Assembly (NCBI GenBank): GCA_973895155.1
Contig: OZ316895.1
Span: forward strand, 2,852,001 to 2,916,000
DNA length: 64,000 nucleotides
From: Marsupella aquatica
Taxonomy: Eukaryota; Marchantiophyta
Direction: 5' to 3'
A program made the translations under genes and the position numbers. Numbering within the stretch: the first letter of the stretch is position 1; each line of letters starts with the position of its first letter. Of the stretch, positions 12,873-26,764 are shown piece after piece. The notes under the pieces were generated by a model. That model did no database searches, was not told where the DNA came from, and was given only the letters and a program-made list of their open reading frames with translations.

Positions 12873-12895
12873 GGGGGGGGGGGGGGGGGGGGGGG
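12873..12895. repeat. Run of 23 consecutive G
   Basis: Uninterrupted poly-G in otherwise mixed sequence. It can fold as a G-quadruplex and is prone to slippage. The proline-rich minus-strand frame across it is an artefact. Confidence 0.95.
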
Positions 12896-15800
12896 TGATG
12901 CAAGACCTTTTGGGCATCCTAGAGTCTAGGCCCAATCAGTAGAGCTACATGGAGAAATAACATTTTTTCTTTGTTGCCCTTCTCCCCAGTTTTTCTTTTT
13001 TCCCCTCCCTAGCACCCTCCCGTCCTCTCCTTCCCTTGTTGTCTCCCTCCCCTCTCTAGGCCAAACTCTAACTGGGGTCCAGGTACTGAATTTTTCTCCC
13101 GGTAGCTCTTGCCACCTACAATTTTTTTTAACAAATGAAGGGTATTTTAAAATTTTATGAAATATTACAATAACCTAGCCTGGGGGTTTTATGTAGGACC
13201 AAAAATTCTTTTAAGAACTAACGAGATAGATTTTAATGTCTCTCCAAAATATCCCAAGGGGTACCAGGAGGGGCTTCCGGTCACAGGTATACTCATTACA
13301 TTTCTCTTAGTGAGGACCCAGGAGCCACCTACTTGGGAACGGCCCCACTAGATCTTTGAGATCACCTATGGATCCCTAGCTATGGGCCATCTTCATGGAC
13401 AACTACAATAACACCAATGGTGAGCCATAGAAATGGCAGGTTGACACCCCAAACCCCGAGATGGACCTCAAGTTAAAAGCCTACCAACCTCCCCCATGCT
13501 TTCCTTGAATGCACTAGCACTCTTGTGTGATTTTCCATCCCTTGGCCTGGACAGAGTAGCGACAAATCTCTACTGATCACAACTGGCTGATGACTTTTGA
13601 GGTTCTTGAAACACAATTATACTCCTCTAATATATGCTATTGGGGAACACAGTCTTGATTCCCTATTTTTGGCCCCAACTTGTCTTGCAACTTGTATCCT
13701 CGCTTGTATATATCTAGTCAGGACCATAATGGGGCCATGACTCCATTGGCAATTTTACACAATCATATCATCACAGTCATATTAACCACAATGGTGCTAC
13801 CAGCACCATCTCATGATCACTTTAGTTAAGGTGCCTTCTTGATCTGAGGGGTATTGCAATTGGTCGGCAACACCTTCCCTCTCTCCCCCTCCTTGCATGA
13901 GGGCGCGCAAGGGAAGGTGAGGCATGTCAAGGGAGCAGGGTGATAAAGGGCTTCAAGCACAGAAAGCAAGGGCACTGGCAGCAAGCAGGGTGAGGGGGAG
14001 GGTGCATAAGGAGGAGAGGTTTTCTGGGGTGGATTGAATGGGCAATTCTGAAAAAGCAAGATTTCAGCAATCGACAAGGATTTGTTTCCACTTTTTGTAA
14101 GCAGATTGCGTTATAGAAGAATTTGTGAGATTGTGTATTAGATTGTTAATACTAGCGAAATCCTTGGCTCAAATCACTACCCAGTCACAAGTGAGGATTG
14201 GATCTCTATTGTACATTTGAACTTATTGTACATTTGAACTTAGATTGGATACCAAAATAATTTTTTTTAATTTTTTTTTAAATAATATTTGTTTGAAAAT
14301 CAAACTGCTCACTTTATATCCAGGTTATATTATTTAAATGAAAAATCCCAACAAATTAAAGAATCCTATCCAAATAAAAAGTTTGCACGGAGCTTTGCAA
14401 CCCAATACACAAAACAATAAATAGGACAAACCCCCAAAACCTACCACTGCACTAGTGTGGTGATCTGATGGTCCACATCTAGTGTGATAACTAAGCTACA
14501 AGTGAGACATGTACTTTAATGGGGCGAGCCTAAAATGTTTTCTAGGCAAGAAAACAACAAGTTGCATTCCATTAAAAAATGCCATTACGATCATGAAAAA
14601 ACCCTAGCAAGCTATTTCTTGGTTTGCAGAAAACCACAGCCAAAATATCCTCAAATTGACAAGAACCATTCATGCAGCGAGGTCTCGATTAGGTCCCTAA
14701 TGTCCACCAGAGCATGATGGAGAGAGTCGAGTCATACCCGTGTGCATATGGTTGCAAGAACTTTAATTTGGGCTGCCTTTAACACTTAGGGTACATTTTT
14801 CCATTCACCCCCTCTGCCACCCTTGTACTAGTTCTTGCAAACTAGGGGTGGGCACAGGAAGTGTACCGCTCCTAGCGCAATGAACTTGCCCTGCCTAACT
14901 CTCGCCCCTTTGCCAAAACCGGAATGTGGGGTGAAAAGTGTAAATGGAAAGTGGTCCTGAGCCATTCTAACTAGAAACATAGTCGGTAGGATACCACCAT
15001 CCACAAAAAAATCCAGCAGTCCCAACCGTATGCTGTGCATATAGGGCCCAGTATCTGTTTCTAAATGGTGGAAGGGCTGTGCTATCCTGTGTGCAAATTG
15101 TATGGTAGCTTCCTAACCCAGCTATTGCACTCATATTGCACATAAGCCTACCAAATGACCTGGAATCCCACAAATGAAAGACTTGGGAAGAACAGTTTTC
15201 AAAAAATAGTTGGATATCCAGAGGAAGGTTTATCAAAATTACAAATTATTTTAAGCTGGCTTTAACAGGTCTTCAGTGTCCATTTTGCCAGTGTAGGGTG
15301 CAACATCTGGGTTGTCGTTGTTTGCTCAAGGTGACCGATTGTTTAATTGAAAATGAATGCTTTCAGGGTACCTTAATAGATGCAATAGATAGTAATCGTC
15401 TGAGAAATATTTTCAAAATTGAGTGTTTTACGTTGGGCACGATACTCAATCAACCACCAGAAGGTGCCTCAAGTGGCCAGATTCCTCTTTGGCATGTTTA
15501 ACAGTCCTCCCTCATGCAACCGTCTTTAGCCGCCAGGCTAGACCTCATGCTCGTTGTGGGGTAGAAACCTAAAGACAAAGTAGGACCACCCATGAGAATG
15601 AGGCTTAAAGAAGTACTCTCACTTTTTTCATGATTTAAGCCTTATGTACTTTAGTTGGTTTTGTCTTTGGTTTTTAAAGGAAAAGGTCACGGTGTGCCCA
15701 ATCTAAAAATGTTAGCATAAGCTTTGGATGAGATCTCTATCTTAAACCTTTAATTTGCTTCTTTGTGTACATATGTCTAGAGGTATCAGCTAGGATGGGA

Positions 15801-16026
15801 TCTCTATTTCAAACCTTTTTCCTCAGATAAATTTCCTAAAGTTGCATGATTGGGATAAGTAGGAAGACAATCATGCATTGTTTGCTTTGGAATGGGTGAC
15901 ACAGCCCTGAGGAGAAGCCAGTCAATATCATCCATCATGCATTTAGCATAGAAAGCTTGACTTCCACACAGAGAGCATATTGAGATCCTATCTGAGTTCA
16001 AAAGTTTGTATGGAGATCCCATTGGA

Positions 16027-16247
16027 GCTTATGACTCTAATTTATTATCTGCAAATTCACTAAAATGGAGAAAACAGTGCTTATTGTCAGGTTTGAAAAC
16101 GCTTATGACTCTAATTTATTATCTGCAAATTCACTAAAATGGAAAGAACATTGCTTATTGTCAGGTTTGAAAAAGCTTATGACTCTAATTTATTATCTGA
16201 AAATACACTGAAAGGGAAGGACATTGCTTATTGTCAGGTTTGAAAAG
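16027..16247. repeat. Three tandem copies of a 74-base unit
   Basis: Units start at 16027, 16101 and 16175 with gcttatgactctaatttatt and end with ttgtcaggtttgaaaa. The third copy is the most diverged. Confidence 0.9.
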
Positions 16248-17874
16248 ACATGAAAGACTATGAATTGAGACCTGATCATTAGTTCATAGCTCTATTGCAG
16301 TGCTGAATCTTTATTTTCTTTGTTACTTGCTTGGTTATGAGTTGTTTGGTTATGATTTCAAAGCAGCAGTTTCGGTTGGATGCAATTGAACGATTCAAAG
16401 AAGTACGAAGATTCTGCAACCATCCCGAGAAACAAATCATTTAGCCTGCTATGGCATAGAGTATCCTTTGAAAATTCTATAATCTGTGCCCATATGAGCC
16501 TATGGATGTCGGCAGTAAACTCTATGGTTATGAAAGGGTCCATAACACCAAAATATGCCACACTGCAAAAGTACAGAAAGTACCAAACCACGAGACAAGG
16601 TCCAAAAGGCAATCATCCCCTAAAGGGAAGAGCACCGTGAGCTTAAAACTGGGAACAAGTAAGACTAAAATGACATAAGAGCAGTGATTTATTTCTGTCA
16701 CAAGAGCAACGAAGCCACTAGCCATCAAAGAAAGAGAAACATAGGAAGAAGGAAAAGGAAGGGAGGATCTGAGGTTCCACTCCCCTTCTCACTGTGTGTG
16801 TGTGTGTGTCAAATCCAAGCGCCTTGCAATTATTTGCAAATGAAATCATTTAGTTGAAAAATGGGAAGGGAGAGCCAAAAGGGATGGACAATGAAGGCAA
16901 TGGAAGGGAGGAGAATGGCACAGAGTATGTCTGCAGTTGAATACAATACGGCAAAAAATAATTGAATTCTTGTTCTTGTTTTAAAATGTGACATAAGTCC
17001 ATAAACAGTGGGGCTGGAGAATATATGTGGGTAGTTTAGGAAATGGGGAAGAAATTAAATTCCAGACCCAACAGCCTGGCCTTTTTTACCTGAGCCCTGA
17101 AAAACAGTGTTATCTGTTGAAATTGGCTACAAATAATCTTTTGCTAGATACAAGTGAAATAAAAAATATAGACTGAGAAAACTTGTTGGTTTAATTGTCT
17201 TAGTGGCCACCTGCAAAATTCTACAAATACAAATATATTTTCACAATTGAGAATTGCAAGCCAAGGTACGACTAGGGGGTTTTGTAAGAAGCAAGCAAGC
17301 AAGAATTTCCGCAGAAGGCTGTTGCCAGTGAAGCAAATTAATCGGATTGCTAGCAAGTCATAGTCATGTCCAAATTCAGTATCTGGAGACTCTCAGGCAC
17401 CTCTTAGTCAGCAACGTTGCTACCCTCTGACATTGGATTTCTAGCGCATTTGCAGAACTCACTCCGATATGATCAACAAGTTGACTAGCTGAAAATAGGC
17501 CAGAAATTGGATTTCTGACGAAAAAAATGACTCTAAACTTAAGGTAGGAAATCAAATTTTGGCTAGCAATGATATAAAATTTGCTAGTGAAGTAGTGGAT
17601 ATTTAGTGCTCTTCCCTCATATGAGACAAAAGTAAGGTATTGCTGCTGACCAAGTGCAAGTTGTCCTCAAGCCCTGGGAGACTATTGAACTGCCACTTGT
17701 GGCAGGTGATGATGATAGTTGAAACACATCTCAATAAGAGGAACGAAATCTACGTCCAAGGACAGGATAGAAGAAGAGTTGATTGCACCAGAGAACTCCA
17801 CCAAGTATGGGAGTAGATTCGTATGTTTAGAAAAGAGGAAGCAGCCCAGACAGATGAACAGGCACATGTCTCAG

Positions 17875-17957
17875 GGTGGCTTTACAGGGTCTTCGGGGCA
17901 GTTTTCACAATTTTAGGGTGGCTTTACAGGGTCTTGGGGCAGTTTTCACAATTTTTT
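17875..17957. repeat. Tandem pair of a 42-base unit
   Basis: The unit gggtggctttacagggtctt to cagttttcacaatttt is present twice in direct succession with a single base difference (cgggg versus tgggg). Confidence 0.85.
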
Positions 17958-19269
17958 TTGTCTCCAAGATCTGATCAGAGCCATCCATTATTTTGGGAGA
18001 AACTGCTGCTGTTCACTTTACAAAACATTGGGGGCACTTTCAACGGAACCTGTTACCAATCTTACATGCAATACAATGGGGCCCAATTTTTGCTTATGTG
18101 GAGTACTCTTTTGTCCTAGATTTTAGACCACCTCCCTTGGTGGTCTCTTCTTCTGACGTCTTGGTCCATTTTTATTTTAAGTCATTTGCATTAAAAAGGG
18201 ACCCACAAGTCCTTCATAAAATATTATTTTCTCACATTTACAAAGACTTTAGCCAAAAATTAACTGACATTCAGGTGGAGTGGGTATTCAATCTGTCTTT
18301 TAGTCAATTAATTTGGCACCATTGGCTGCACTTGGCTTTACAAGACCTTGGGGGCAATAATAAAAGGATTCAAAAAATGCTTTTAGCCCCAAGACACTAT
18401 ATTTAGTGTGTGCAATGGTATTCCAGTTTGCTTTGGTGAAAAAAACTCCCAAGTGCCCCCAATTTCTTGTAAAGTCCTCCTCAAAACACAGATGAGAGTA
18501 CGAGTCTATGGGTAGCGGACCACCAAGACTTTTTGAGTTATGGGCTCTAATATATCTGTAGGCAAAACAAACTGAAGCAGGATTGGGATTTAGAGCGAGC
18601 TATTTTGTTATTTTGTTGTGGCTCTTCACGGTCTGGTAGATTACAGTAGCTGGGTGTTTTCTTGGGCCTGCTTGCCTGGTCTCCCGGGCACATTTGCTTA
18701 GTCTGTTCCCTTCGCCTGGGCGGCTTTTGTCCCTGTGCTTGGATGGGGCCCTGCATCCATCCCATTAAAACATAAAGAAAGGGAAAGTTTTGGTATTTGC
18801 TAGCATAATACTCGTTCTCCTTACTAAGGGACCAACACTTGAGGCAACTTTGCCTCAAAAGCACCAGTGAGCTAGAGCCAGATCAACAAAATCATATGAA
18901 TTTAGTAGTAATAAAATCCTTTCTACTCCACGAGGCCGCTTCCTTTGCCAATTTGCTCTCTGTCGAAGCGTTTTCGGATTGCTGACTTATCAATAGCCTG
19001 CGACTCGTGCTTTGGCCAACATAGCTTGATTCCCTCCCCATGCTACAACGTACTATATTATAATGGTGGCTGAGTACCGTCGATTGGGGCTTTATCCATA
19101 TCCTCTGACCCGTTCGAGCTAACTTGCCGCCTAGCTCGAGCTCTCGAGCGCATCGGCAGTTGGTCCTTCTGTTCTCCTGGGGCCTCCTACCCTCCGAATT
19201 TGGATTCTCACCAACTCTACGAATTATCGAAGTAAGCAGCAGAGCCCACTAGCAGCCACTTCAAACCCT

Positions 19270-19435
19270 CAGTCACGGGGTGCTCTATAGTAGCCTCAGA
19301 GTGGTAGAGTTTTCCCACAGTAGGACTTTTCTGTTCCTTCAAGAGGAGCCAATTCATAGCCTCAGTCACTGGGGGCTCCACAGTAGCCTCAGAAGTCGTA
19401 GAGTTTTCCCGCAGTAGGACTTTTCTGTCCCTTGC
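19270..19435. repeat. Direct repeat pair, about 75 bases each
   Basis: Copies at about 19270-19340 and 19362-19435 share tcagtcac, the cagtagcctcagag stretch and gtagagttttccc with gcagtaggacttttctgt. It precedes the universal stress protein gene by about 800 bases. Confidence 0.75.
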
Positions 19436-19857
19436 AGTTTGTTTGGGCCCGGGTTTGGGCCCGTTGATTCAATAGATAGAATGACCCAATTCAATTTCAT
19501 TGCCTCTTCTTGACTTTGTGGAGTCTTTCTTCGATACTAAGTGGTCCAGGATTCGCTAGGCTGGGTCGGAAGCTGGGGGACCACTGATCAGTCACACGGC
19601 CGTCTCAAGTCATATATAATGTATCGAGAGGGAAGTGCTTTCCATTACGCAAATACACTGCAAAGCAAGCTTTTAACCGTCTCAATCATAGTAGTAGTTT
19701 CGACTCCTGTTCGCGTCTTTGGGAGATTTTATTTGGATTTCCCGCTTCTTCAATTTCGCCTCCTCCTCCTCCTCGCTTTGAAGTGTCGTGCTGCGATGAG
19801 GGTGGTCCCTCGCTGGGAAACCATTAAAATCGATCACTCGTCGTTCCTGAGTTATGA

Positions 19858-19865
19858 TATATATA
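19858..19865 (+). promoter_or_regulatory. Possible TATA box for the universal stress protein gene
   Basis: TATATATA lies about 350 bases before the ATG at 20211, which would give a 5' UTR of roughly 320 bases. A second AT-rich candidate is near 19610. Chosen by position only. Confidence 0.25.
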
Positions 19866-20210
19866 CGGTCTAGAGAAGGGGATCGCGATCCTCAACCAGC
19901 AAAGCCTTAAACGGCGAATGTGATTTTGGTTTCTGTCTTCCTTTCAGCTTCTCGTGACATCCTTCGATCTCAGTCCGTTTCTTCAATCAAAATTCACCGC
20001 CTCTCAATTTTGGGACGTTGGGTGCTTCAAATCCAATTCTTCCCAGGTGCTTGATCTCTTCTGAGCTGCTTTCATAACTCTATTTCCTTCTCGATTCTCG
20101 TGGACCTCTTCCTCCTTAGTGAACTCATCATCGCCAAGCATCAGTCAAGTGGCTCTCTGTGACACCGTCTAGGAAAGATTCTGACAACATATATAGAGAG
20201 AGAGGAGAGG

Positions 20211-20705
20211 ATGGCTGATAGGCATTTTGGAATGGCTCTGGACTTCTCGGCGAGCAGCAACTACGCGCTCCAGTGGGCCATCGACAACATCCTGAGGGAC
20301 GGTGACAAGCTGATTCTCTTGATGGTAGTCAAGAAAACCGGTGAGGGGAAGACCGTTGAGCAACTTTGGAGTGCCTACGGATCGCCTCTAATACCGTTCC
20401 AAGAATTCACTGACGTGGTTCTGATGACCCGCTACGGCGTCACGGTGAGCTCTGGAGTCTATGACTCGCTGCGCAAATTGGTCGGTTCAAAGCAAGTGAT
20501 TGTGTTCGGGAAGGTTTACTACGGAGATGCCAAAGAGAAACTGATCGACGCTGTCGTCGAGCTTCCTTTGGATTCTATGGTACTTGGAAGTCGAGGTCTC
20601 GGAGGTCTTAAGAAAGTGTTCTTGGGAAGTGTGAGCGACCACGTTGTCAATAATGCTCCTTGCCCTGTCACAGTTGTGAAGCTGCCGGAGTTCTGTGTTT
20701 ATTAA
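20211..20705 (+). CDS. Universal stress protein (USP/UspA domain) family member
   Basis: Small soluble nucleotide-binding proteins of the UspA fold, induced by stress in plants; the exact role of single members is mostly unknown. The gene is one uninterrupted exon of 164 residues, the usual size. The N-terminal strand MALDFSASSNYALQWAI is typical of plant members. The ATP-binding signature G-2X-G-9X-G-S is complete at residues 126-140 (GSRG to LGS), followed by the conserved NAPCPVTVVK strand, so the ATP-binding subclass is likely. The start is the first ATG after the purine-rich leader (agagagagaggagagg); an upstream stop blocks extension. No operon or paired gene nearby. Confidence 0.93.
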   Translation: MADRHFGMALDFSASSNYALQWAIDNILRDGDKLILLMVVKKTGEGKTVEQLWSAYGSPLIPFQEFTDVVLMTRYGVTVSSGVYDSLRKLVGSKQVIVFGKVYYGDAKEKLIDAVVELPLDSMVLGSRGLGGLKKVFLGSVSDHVVNNAPCPVTVVKLPEFCVY

Positions 20706-23700
20706 GTTGTTGTCGTCCGATTCTTGGAGAGTGACCGTCTCCCGTGGGCCGGTGACACTGACGAGAAATTGGGAAAATCGATGACAAAGAGATGCGATGC
20801 CGTCACGGTAGTTCCCACTGGGTGTTGCGCAGCTGACGACGCTCTACTTACAACCTCCCCCACGCACAGTATCAATTGGCTTAAATTTTGTGAGCTAGCT
20901 TAAAAGCACAATATGATCGAGTGGGCGACCAGGAGTAGATTGTGTGTTGCGGCCACAAGAACACTTCCTGATATCTTCTATGAATAGTGCTCTTCCATCC
21001 AATTCAGAAAGCCATCACTGTGTTGGTCTTTAGGAGGACTGCCAGTTCTTTGACCAGCAGGAACCATGCATGCACTGGTGTAGACTCACTAAAAAGTCTA
21101 ATCTGCAGTATGAGGAGGCCAGGTGCTTTCAAATCAACAGAGACCGAAACGGGAGGTCACGTTTCTCCGGAATGAATCACCAAGGCCTTGACAAGAAGTT
21201 ACAGGTAAACATCATGCTGCAATTGGAGAGCACGATGGGCAAAGGGTGCTGGCGGAGATAGATGCTCATGGCAACGAAATGGAAGAGGCAAATGAAAAAA
21301 CTGAAGGCCTATATTGCTGTGTAAGACGGATGATTGCTGGAGCTTTCAAACGGAAACGAATGAGATGGAAGAGAAATGAATGAAGGGATCTGGAAATTGG
21401 CGTAGATGCTATGAATGAGCATCAACTATACTTTCCGCCGCAGAAACATACACATATAATTTTGACACCATACTGTAATGTGACAGATTAACTTTGAAGG
21501 ACTGAAGCCACGGGGGCGTTTATCGACTGGGTCAAGCGGAAATACTTGTCTACATAGTGGTGCAGCTTAATTTGAGAGTGTGGCTTCCTTCTGTCAGATC
21601 TATGGGTCAATCTGCTGGTATGGAGATCATACCGAGGACGTATTTCCGTTTAGATGCCCGCAGATTGAATTCTTAGTTGTACCAAAGCCGATTTCGTACT
21701 CATCAATTCCGAAACGAAATATTTCTCTAAAATGTTCAATATTTGGGGCTATCACGTACCCCAGTTCGGAGAAATGAAAAGCCCAAAACTATGGATGAGA
21801 ATCTTATGTGCCACATTGATTGAATTGGACTGGCGGTGGTTCAACGTAGGCTAGTACTGAGATCGAAAATCCTCGTAGGATTTCCTCCTTCGAGACAACG
21901 CAGCCGCCAGAACAGTGCTGGGCATGTATTAGAAGAACACCATAAACCAGGGAGCTCTAACAAACAGCCTCGTAAAACTCAGTTTTTCGTTTGATGGGTG
22001 TCATGAGTACAACAGCAACATTTGCCACTGTTAGTTTTCTCTGTTCTTGGGCAGGTTTCTCTGCTGGTACTCAAAGTCTACATACTCACCAACCGGTATT
22101 TTCCATCTTTGTTAAAACCTAAATCCAATGCGTCTCTACTTGAAGACTGCTCTCTGCTCGTGCCTGAAAACACGTAGTCGTTGGGAGGACCGAAGGTTGT
22201 TAGGGGTCAGAAAAGCTAAACAGGTCAAAGAAGTGTTTCCCGACAGCCATTATTTGGAAAATATTGTACACCTTCCATTTGAAAAACTAATCGGCCGTTC
22301 TGGAATTTTAGAGTACAAGTCTCAGCTGACTCACTTCTTGTCACACAACACGCAATCATCATCAGTTTGGGTCTGATGCATTACTCCAACGTACCATAAC
22401 GTGCCAAAAACTTATCCCATTTCTTACTAAAATGTTTCTCTCGGCAACAACCCAGGCCTATAATTGTTGCATGCGCTTTTCAGTTAGCATTATGGTAGAG
22501 ATCTTCGACTATTCGTTAGACAATTTAGAAGCGAATCTTTTAAGCTGACTAGACTGAAACCATCATATTTGTAAGGAAAATGTCCTAAGTCGGCAGTTTC
22601 GCGGTTGAATTGATTCTAAAGCACGGGTCGTGCTTGCAACCTTTCCTACATGACTTGTGGACAGCAAACATGGCCCCAATTGCCGTTCCGTCCCATCTTT
22701 TCTAATTTAGTTGTAGGAGCAAAGCTCACGAATAGACGCTTCAGCCAATGGGAGAGAAATTCTAATTTTGATTGTATTGATGAAACTGACCATACACTAA
22801 AAATGTGTCAATAATGTGGACCCAATGCAAAGTAGGCTCTGGTGCGCCTCCGTCGGAACGTAGGTTTCGCGCAAGAAAGTGGGTAGTCAAATTGTATACC
22901 AAAAGCATGAAGAGTGACCCACCGATTCTTCAGGTTCTATTCCCGTTATTGCTTGAATTACTTGAGCAGTCTCTTCTGCATGAGTCCATCATTCTAAGTA
23001 TTCAAAAATGATTTTGAGTGCTCCAAGAGAAGTGCAGGTTCCGATCCTCCATGAGAAATTCTTCTACTAAAGATGTCTCCTCGCAACCCTCCGGCCTTAA
23101 AAACTGCCCTCCAAACCTCATTTGTAAACTGCCCTCCAAATCTCATAACCTCAGCTGATAGCTCCAGCAGGAGGTAACAACTAGACCCCTAAACCCTCAA
23201 TCATGCTGGTCAAAACAATTTTCTCGCCAAACTAGTCCTGGTTGTCACCAGAAAACAAGTGCCGGTAAGTTCCTACTTTGCAACAGAATTCAGCACAAAT
23301 AAATCTCAATTCCAAGGTAAGTCACCTTTTGCATAGAATCGGATATTTCAAACCCCAGGTTACTGCCTTTCGGCTGTTCCACAATTTATTGCAGGTACCA
23401 CCTTGGAGGATCGTGACGGCATGGCACTTTGGAGGAGGTGCAAAGAACGGCGCCACGGGGCGCAAGTCATCGACAATCAGCAACCAGTGGCTCTGCTTCC
23501 AAGCTGATTCTAAAGCCCGGCACCATCTGAGTTTTCAGGTCACGATCGGGATTGGCATTCCCGACCTTGAGTGGGTCTCGCATTGAATATCACAGCACTC
23601 GGTCGTCGAGGGCGTTCGAAATTGCAACGACATTACGCCGCTTTCCTCAATGTAACTCTGCTGGCTGGAAGGCTGGCAGAGGCTGGCAGCCAACACTTCA

Positions 23701-24230
23701 CGAATTCCAATACCAAACTATAGCCAAAAGTCATCATCCCTTGTTAAACTAAGACGTCATTCGCAACGACCATACAACCATGACTCATTTCATGCACACG
23801 TAGTCGATACAATCTCTACGTGGTTCATCTCTTCTCCAAGGCTACGTCCACACGAACACTCAAGCTTTACTTCAAGAGTAGACGAACATACATGCTCTTC
23901 CTCTTCTTCAAGTTGCTCCGTTACAATGAGTTAGCACCACTCACTAACGGCTGACACTAGCCCTGGTATATACAAGATCACACACGACTAACCTAATCTC
24001 AGCTAAAATCTTAATTATGGTTAGCCTAAGTACCATAACCTATGAGTCACAAGATTAAGAGCAATTCTTAACATCCGTGACTATGAAACTCTAACACGCC
24101 CTAATGAAACCAACCAACCAACATAATGGCATGAATTACCTACACATCTGTGGGGATCAATTTTTCATGCGGATGCTGGTGCACTGACTGCCAGAGTTAG
24201 TGGTGGGTGGCATTTTTTGGGAACAGAAGA
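20706..24230. other. No supported gene
   Basis: Contains the 3' flank of the universal stress protein gene. Open frames at 22128-22376 and 23278-23586 have no domain. 23770-24120 has plant-LTR-like text (tctacgtggttcatctct, then ctacgtccacacg), as found in some copia LTRs, but no matching second LTR or primer site was found. Confidence 0.4.
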
Positions 24231-24231
24231 T

Positions 24232-24500
24232 TTTCAACATTTTGGTCACATAAAACTCCCTGAAAAGCTGGTTACGGACCCCCATTAGGGGTCCCTTGCA
24301 AAATTCCCGGCACCACAGCATGCCACATCAATAACACCTGCAACAAACAAGACTATTTGTATTTGTGAGTCAAATAACCGCACTCCATCATGTTTGCAAC
24401 AGTTTCCAAGTAAAAACTGGGATGCCATGCCGTCAAAAGAGGATGTTAAAAAATTAACAATTTAAATGAGTAAATGACTTAAAGTTTCACTTATAACCTT
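24232..24500 (-). repeat. Dispersed repeat, copy 1
   Basis: Read on the minus strand, this shares long stretches with 32000-32335 on plus: tcttgtttgttg, tgtggca(t/c)gct and tggtgcc(a/g)ggaattttg, closing with a short palindrome (ggaccccc-att-aggggtcc at 24276-24294). Probably an old non-coding mobile element of a few hundred bases; ends not fixed. Confidence 0.6.
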
Positions 24501-24814
24501 TTTAGTTACAATTGTAATTTCAACAAAAAATAAGAATTCATTCACTAATTTTGATTGGAACACAATTCATTTCACCAAATTTTGAAACCAAGTTTTGGCT
24601 ACTGTAGCTAGGGACTAAGTTTGCAGGCTAGGGAGGTGGTGTACATTTAGTGTTTTTGCCTCGTAGGACAAAAAAGTAGGAGGAAATTGTTTGCTCGCAT
24701 GATGATGATACCCTTCACAGACAGCGCGCCTGTTAATTCATCCTGGCTCAAAGTAACTTCCTGACTGGACTCGTAACTAGATTTCAGAAAATTAGGGAAC
24801 GATTGAGATTGGCC

Positions 24815-25780
24815 AAACCAAACTACTTCCGCCGAAGCTCTAAAGCAAGAAGTAGATCTAACTCCAAATTCCTTATGGGCCAACAGCGAATTTTCCTTCT
24901 GCGGCTCTCAAGAAGAACATTGCTTGATATTGACCGGCAGAAACATAACAGACCCTGTAGCAATCTCAGGTTAGTCAAACAGGAATGATAATCTCAAGAG
25001 AAACTGGAGGTCCTTCCCTTTCCGATGCCTTACAGTCGAGCAATAAAGGCTAGCACTGGAAGTTGGGAACACTACCCCGCAAATCCAAAGACCCAAGACC
25101 TAAAACATATGGAAATCGGAATAAAATTTTGAAATTTTCTGTGCCCAAAAAAAAAACAGAAAGATACAGGCACGGAAGGAGATAGGCTCGCCGAAGCTGC
25201 GCTCTACCTCTCGAGTCTGACTCTGCTGCAGGGACTTCTTGGAAACCATGTAAACAATGAAAGGATTGCAATACCTAGGCTCAGAACACTCCCCGAGTCA
25301 ACCTCAAACCACTAGGAGGGAGTCGAGCCGAGAGTCACATGTAGCTAAGGAAAAATCCATCTCATCAAATGAACAACGACAAAGCTCACCAAAGCTACCT
25401 CAATAAAATTAAAGTCACATATGGTCCAAGTCATGTGCAAAATGGCGAGCTGCATGCCGGTCAGTTTTAAGCTGGCCAATACGAATTACACAAGAACTGA
25501 TGCGGCTCCATTAGTACTACAAAGATGTAAACAACATGGGGCTCCAAATTATTATGGTCTCTGTCAGCCTGACATCAGCCACGTCGTAAGAATGCATGAC
25601 CTGATAGACAATCCAACACTCTTATTCCGAAGTACTAAAACCTTTTGTAGGCCAACATAATCGACCTGTTTCCGGGAAATGCAAATCCAGGAGTTTCACT
25701 CAGAAGGGCAGAAAAGTCCTCCAATACAAGTAGTAGCTACAGTTAGACCTCCAGCTGCTGATGATGTGATACTTGCACTT
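24815..25780 (-). repeat. Segmental tandem duplication, left copy
   Basis: Strongly similar to 26765-27790 in the same orientation and order, for example cggttagtcaaacaggaatga-like text near 24970 and 26970, and ctccagctgctgatgatgtg at 25749 and 27750. On the minus strand the segment includes a decayed copy of the membrane-segment exon described at 27651-27861: the GGLTVATTC block is kept, but a deletion after it shifts the frame to a stop. Part of the same unit also recurs at about 26640-26765. Confidence 0.8.
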
Positions 25781-26764
25781 CTCACTGCAAGAGAAGTAAA
25801 AAAATTGTATGGAAATAAAAGCCAAATAGCTTATGTCGTCATTTTCTGAGTGCTTAATATGTTGTCCCTTATGTATTGTTGACGCTTCGGAACACATAGG
25901 ATTAATGACAGTATAATTGAAGCAATAACCGAGTAGAAGGATATCACATACAATGAAAAGGACCAATCACATTACTGTCATGAATTTGATTGGGGTTCCC
26001 TGCGTAGCCAATGGGAGGTTGCAGAGGTCCCAAATATGAGGCTGTTGCAACCAGTGCAGCAGTGACTGTAATTGCGTCTGAATCAAAATTCATCTGCTTT
26101 TGGGCTGCTATAAACTTTTTCTCTTGTATCCCCCGCCATCAGGACAAGAATTTTGACTTTTACAAGTCTCCTCGGGGATATGGAACTTTCCCGAACAGGT
26201 TTGTTTCCAAAATATCACATCCATGCCGCGAGAGTAGAATGATACACCCTTGCCATTCTCGGAATATATCATCTACGGATTTATTTTTTCCTGGCTTGAA
26301 TGGGAAGTGGAATCTTGTAAGGTCAAATCTAGGCTAAAACTGTACTCATGAACAAGTGATGGAACACCCCAGACACTCAACTGCAACGCAAGAATGCATC
26401 AGCAACGTAACATCTGGAGACTTCAAAGGACAGAAGTATTGGCTCGCCAAAAACTCAAGGTAAAAGTTATGAACAAATTTCATATTCATTTGCACTTGAG
26501 TCCACCTATCTCCACTTAGAGGCGGGGACTACAAGTTAAATATTGCAATCAGTGCCAGAAATAGAGATCAAGGGTTTGCTGCCGTTCTTACAAGGCCAGG
26601 GAGATTGAGACCATTGAAACAATGATGGACACTGGTCCTACGAGTATAAAAGAAATGATTCAATCCCATGAACAACACTCGGGCTCCAAAGTAATATAGT
26701 CGTGGTCATTCTGACATCATCTGCAATCTGAGGATGCGTGACCTCCTACACAATACATCCAACA

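Larger units (their letters stand above)
11936..20210. other. About 8 kb without a supported gene
   Basis: AT-rich, stop-rich sequence with simple repeats listed separately. Open frames here, for example 18547-18864 on minus, show no domain. 17.88-18.48 kb has a recurring motif ctttacannnnnttgggg (17880, 17922, about 18015, 18338) and its complement near 18460, which could be the remains of a small element. The last 350 bases should hold the 5' UTR and promoter of the universal stress protein gene. Confidence 0.45.

Noticed and set aside
12688-12903. Minus-strand frame starting with a poly-proline stretch
   Set aside because: It is the translation of the 23-G run and has no other support.
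23770-24120. Possible copia solo LTR
   Set aside because: Only a short stretch of LTR-like wording; no paired LTR, primer site or target duplication seen.
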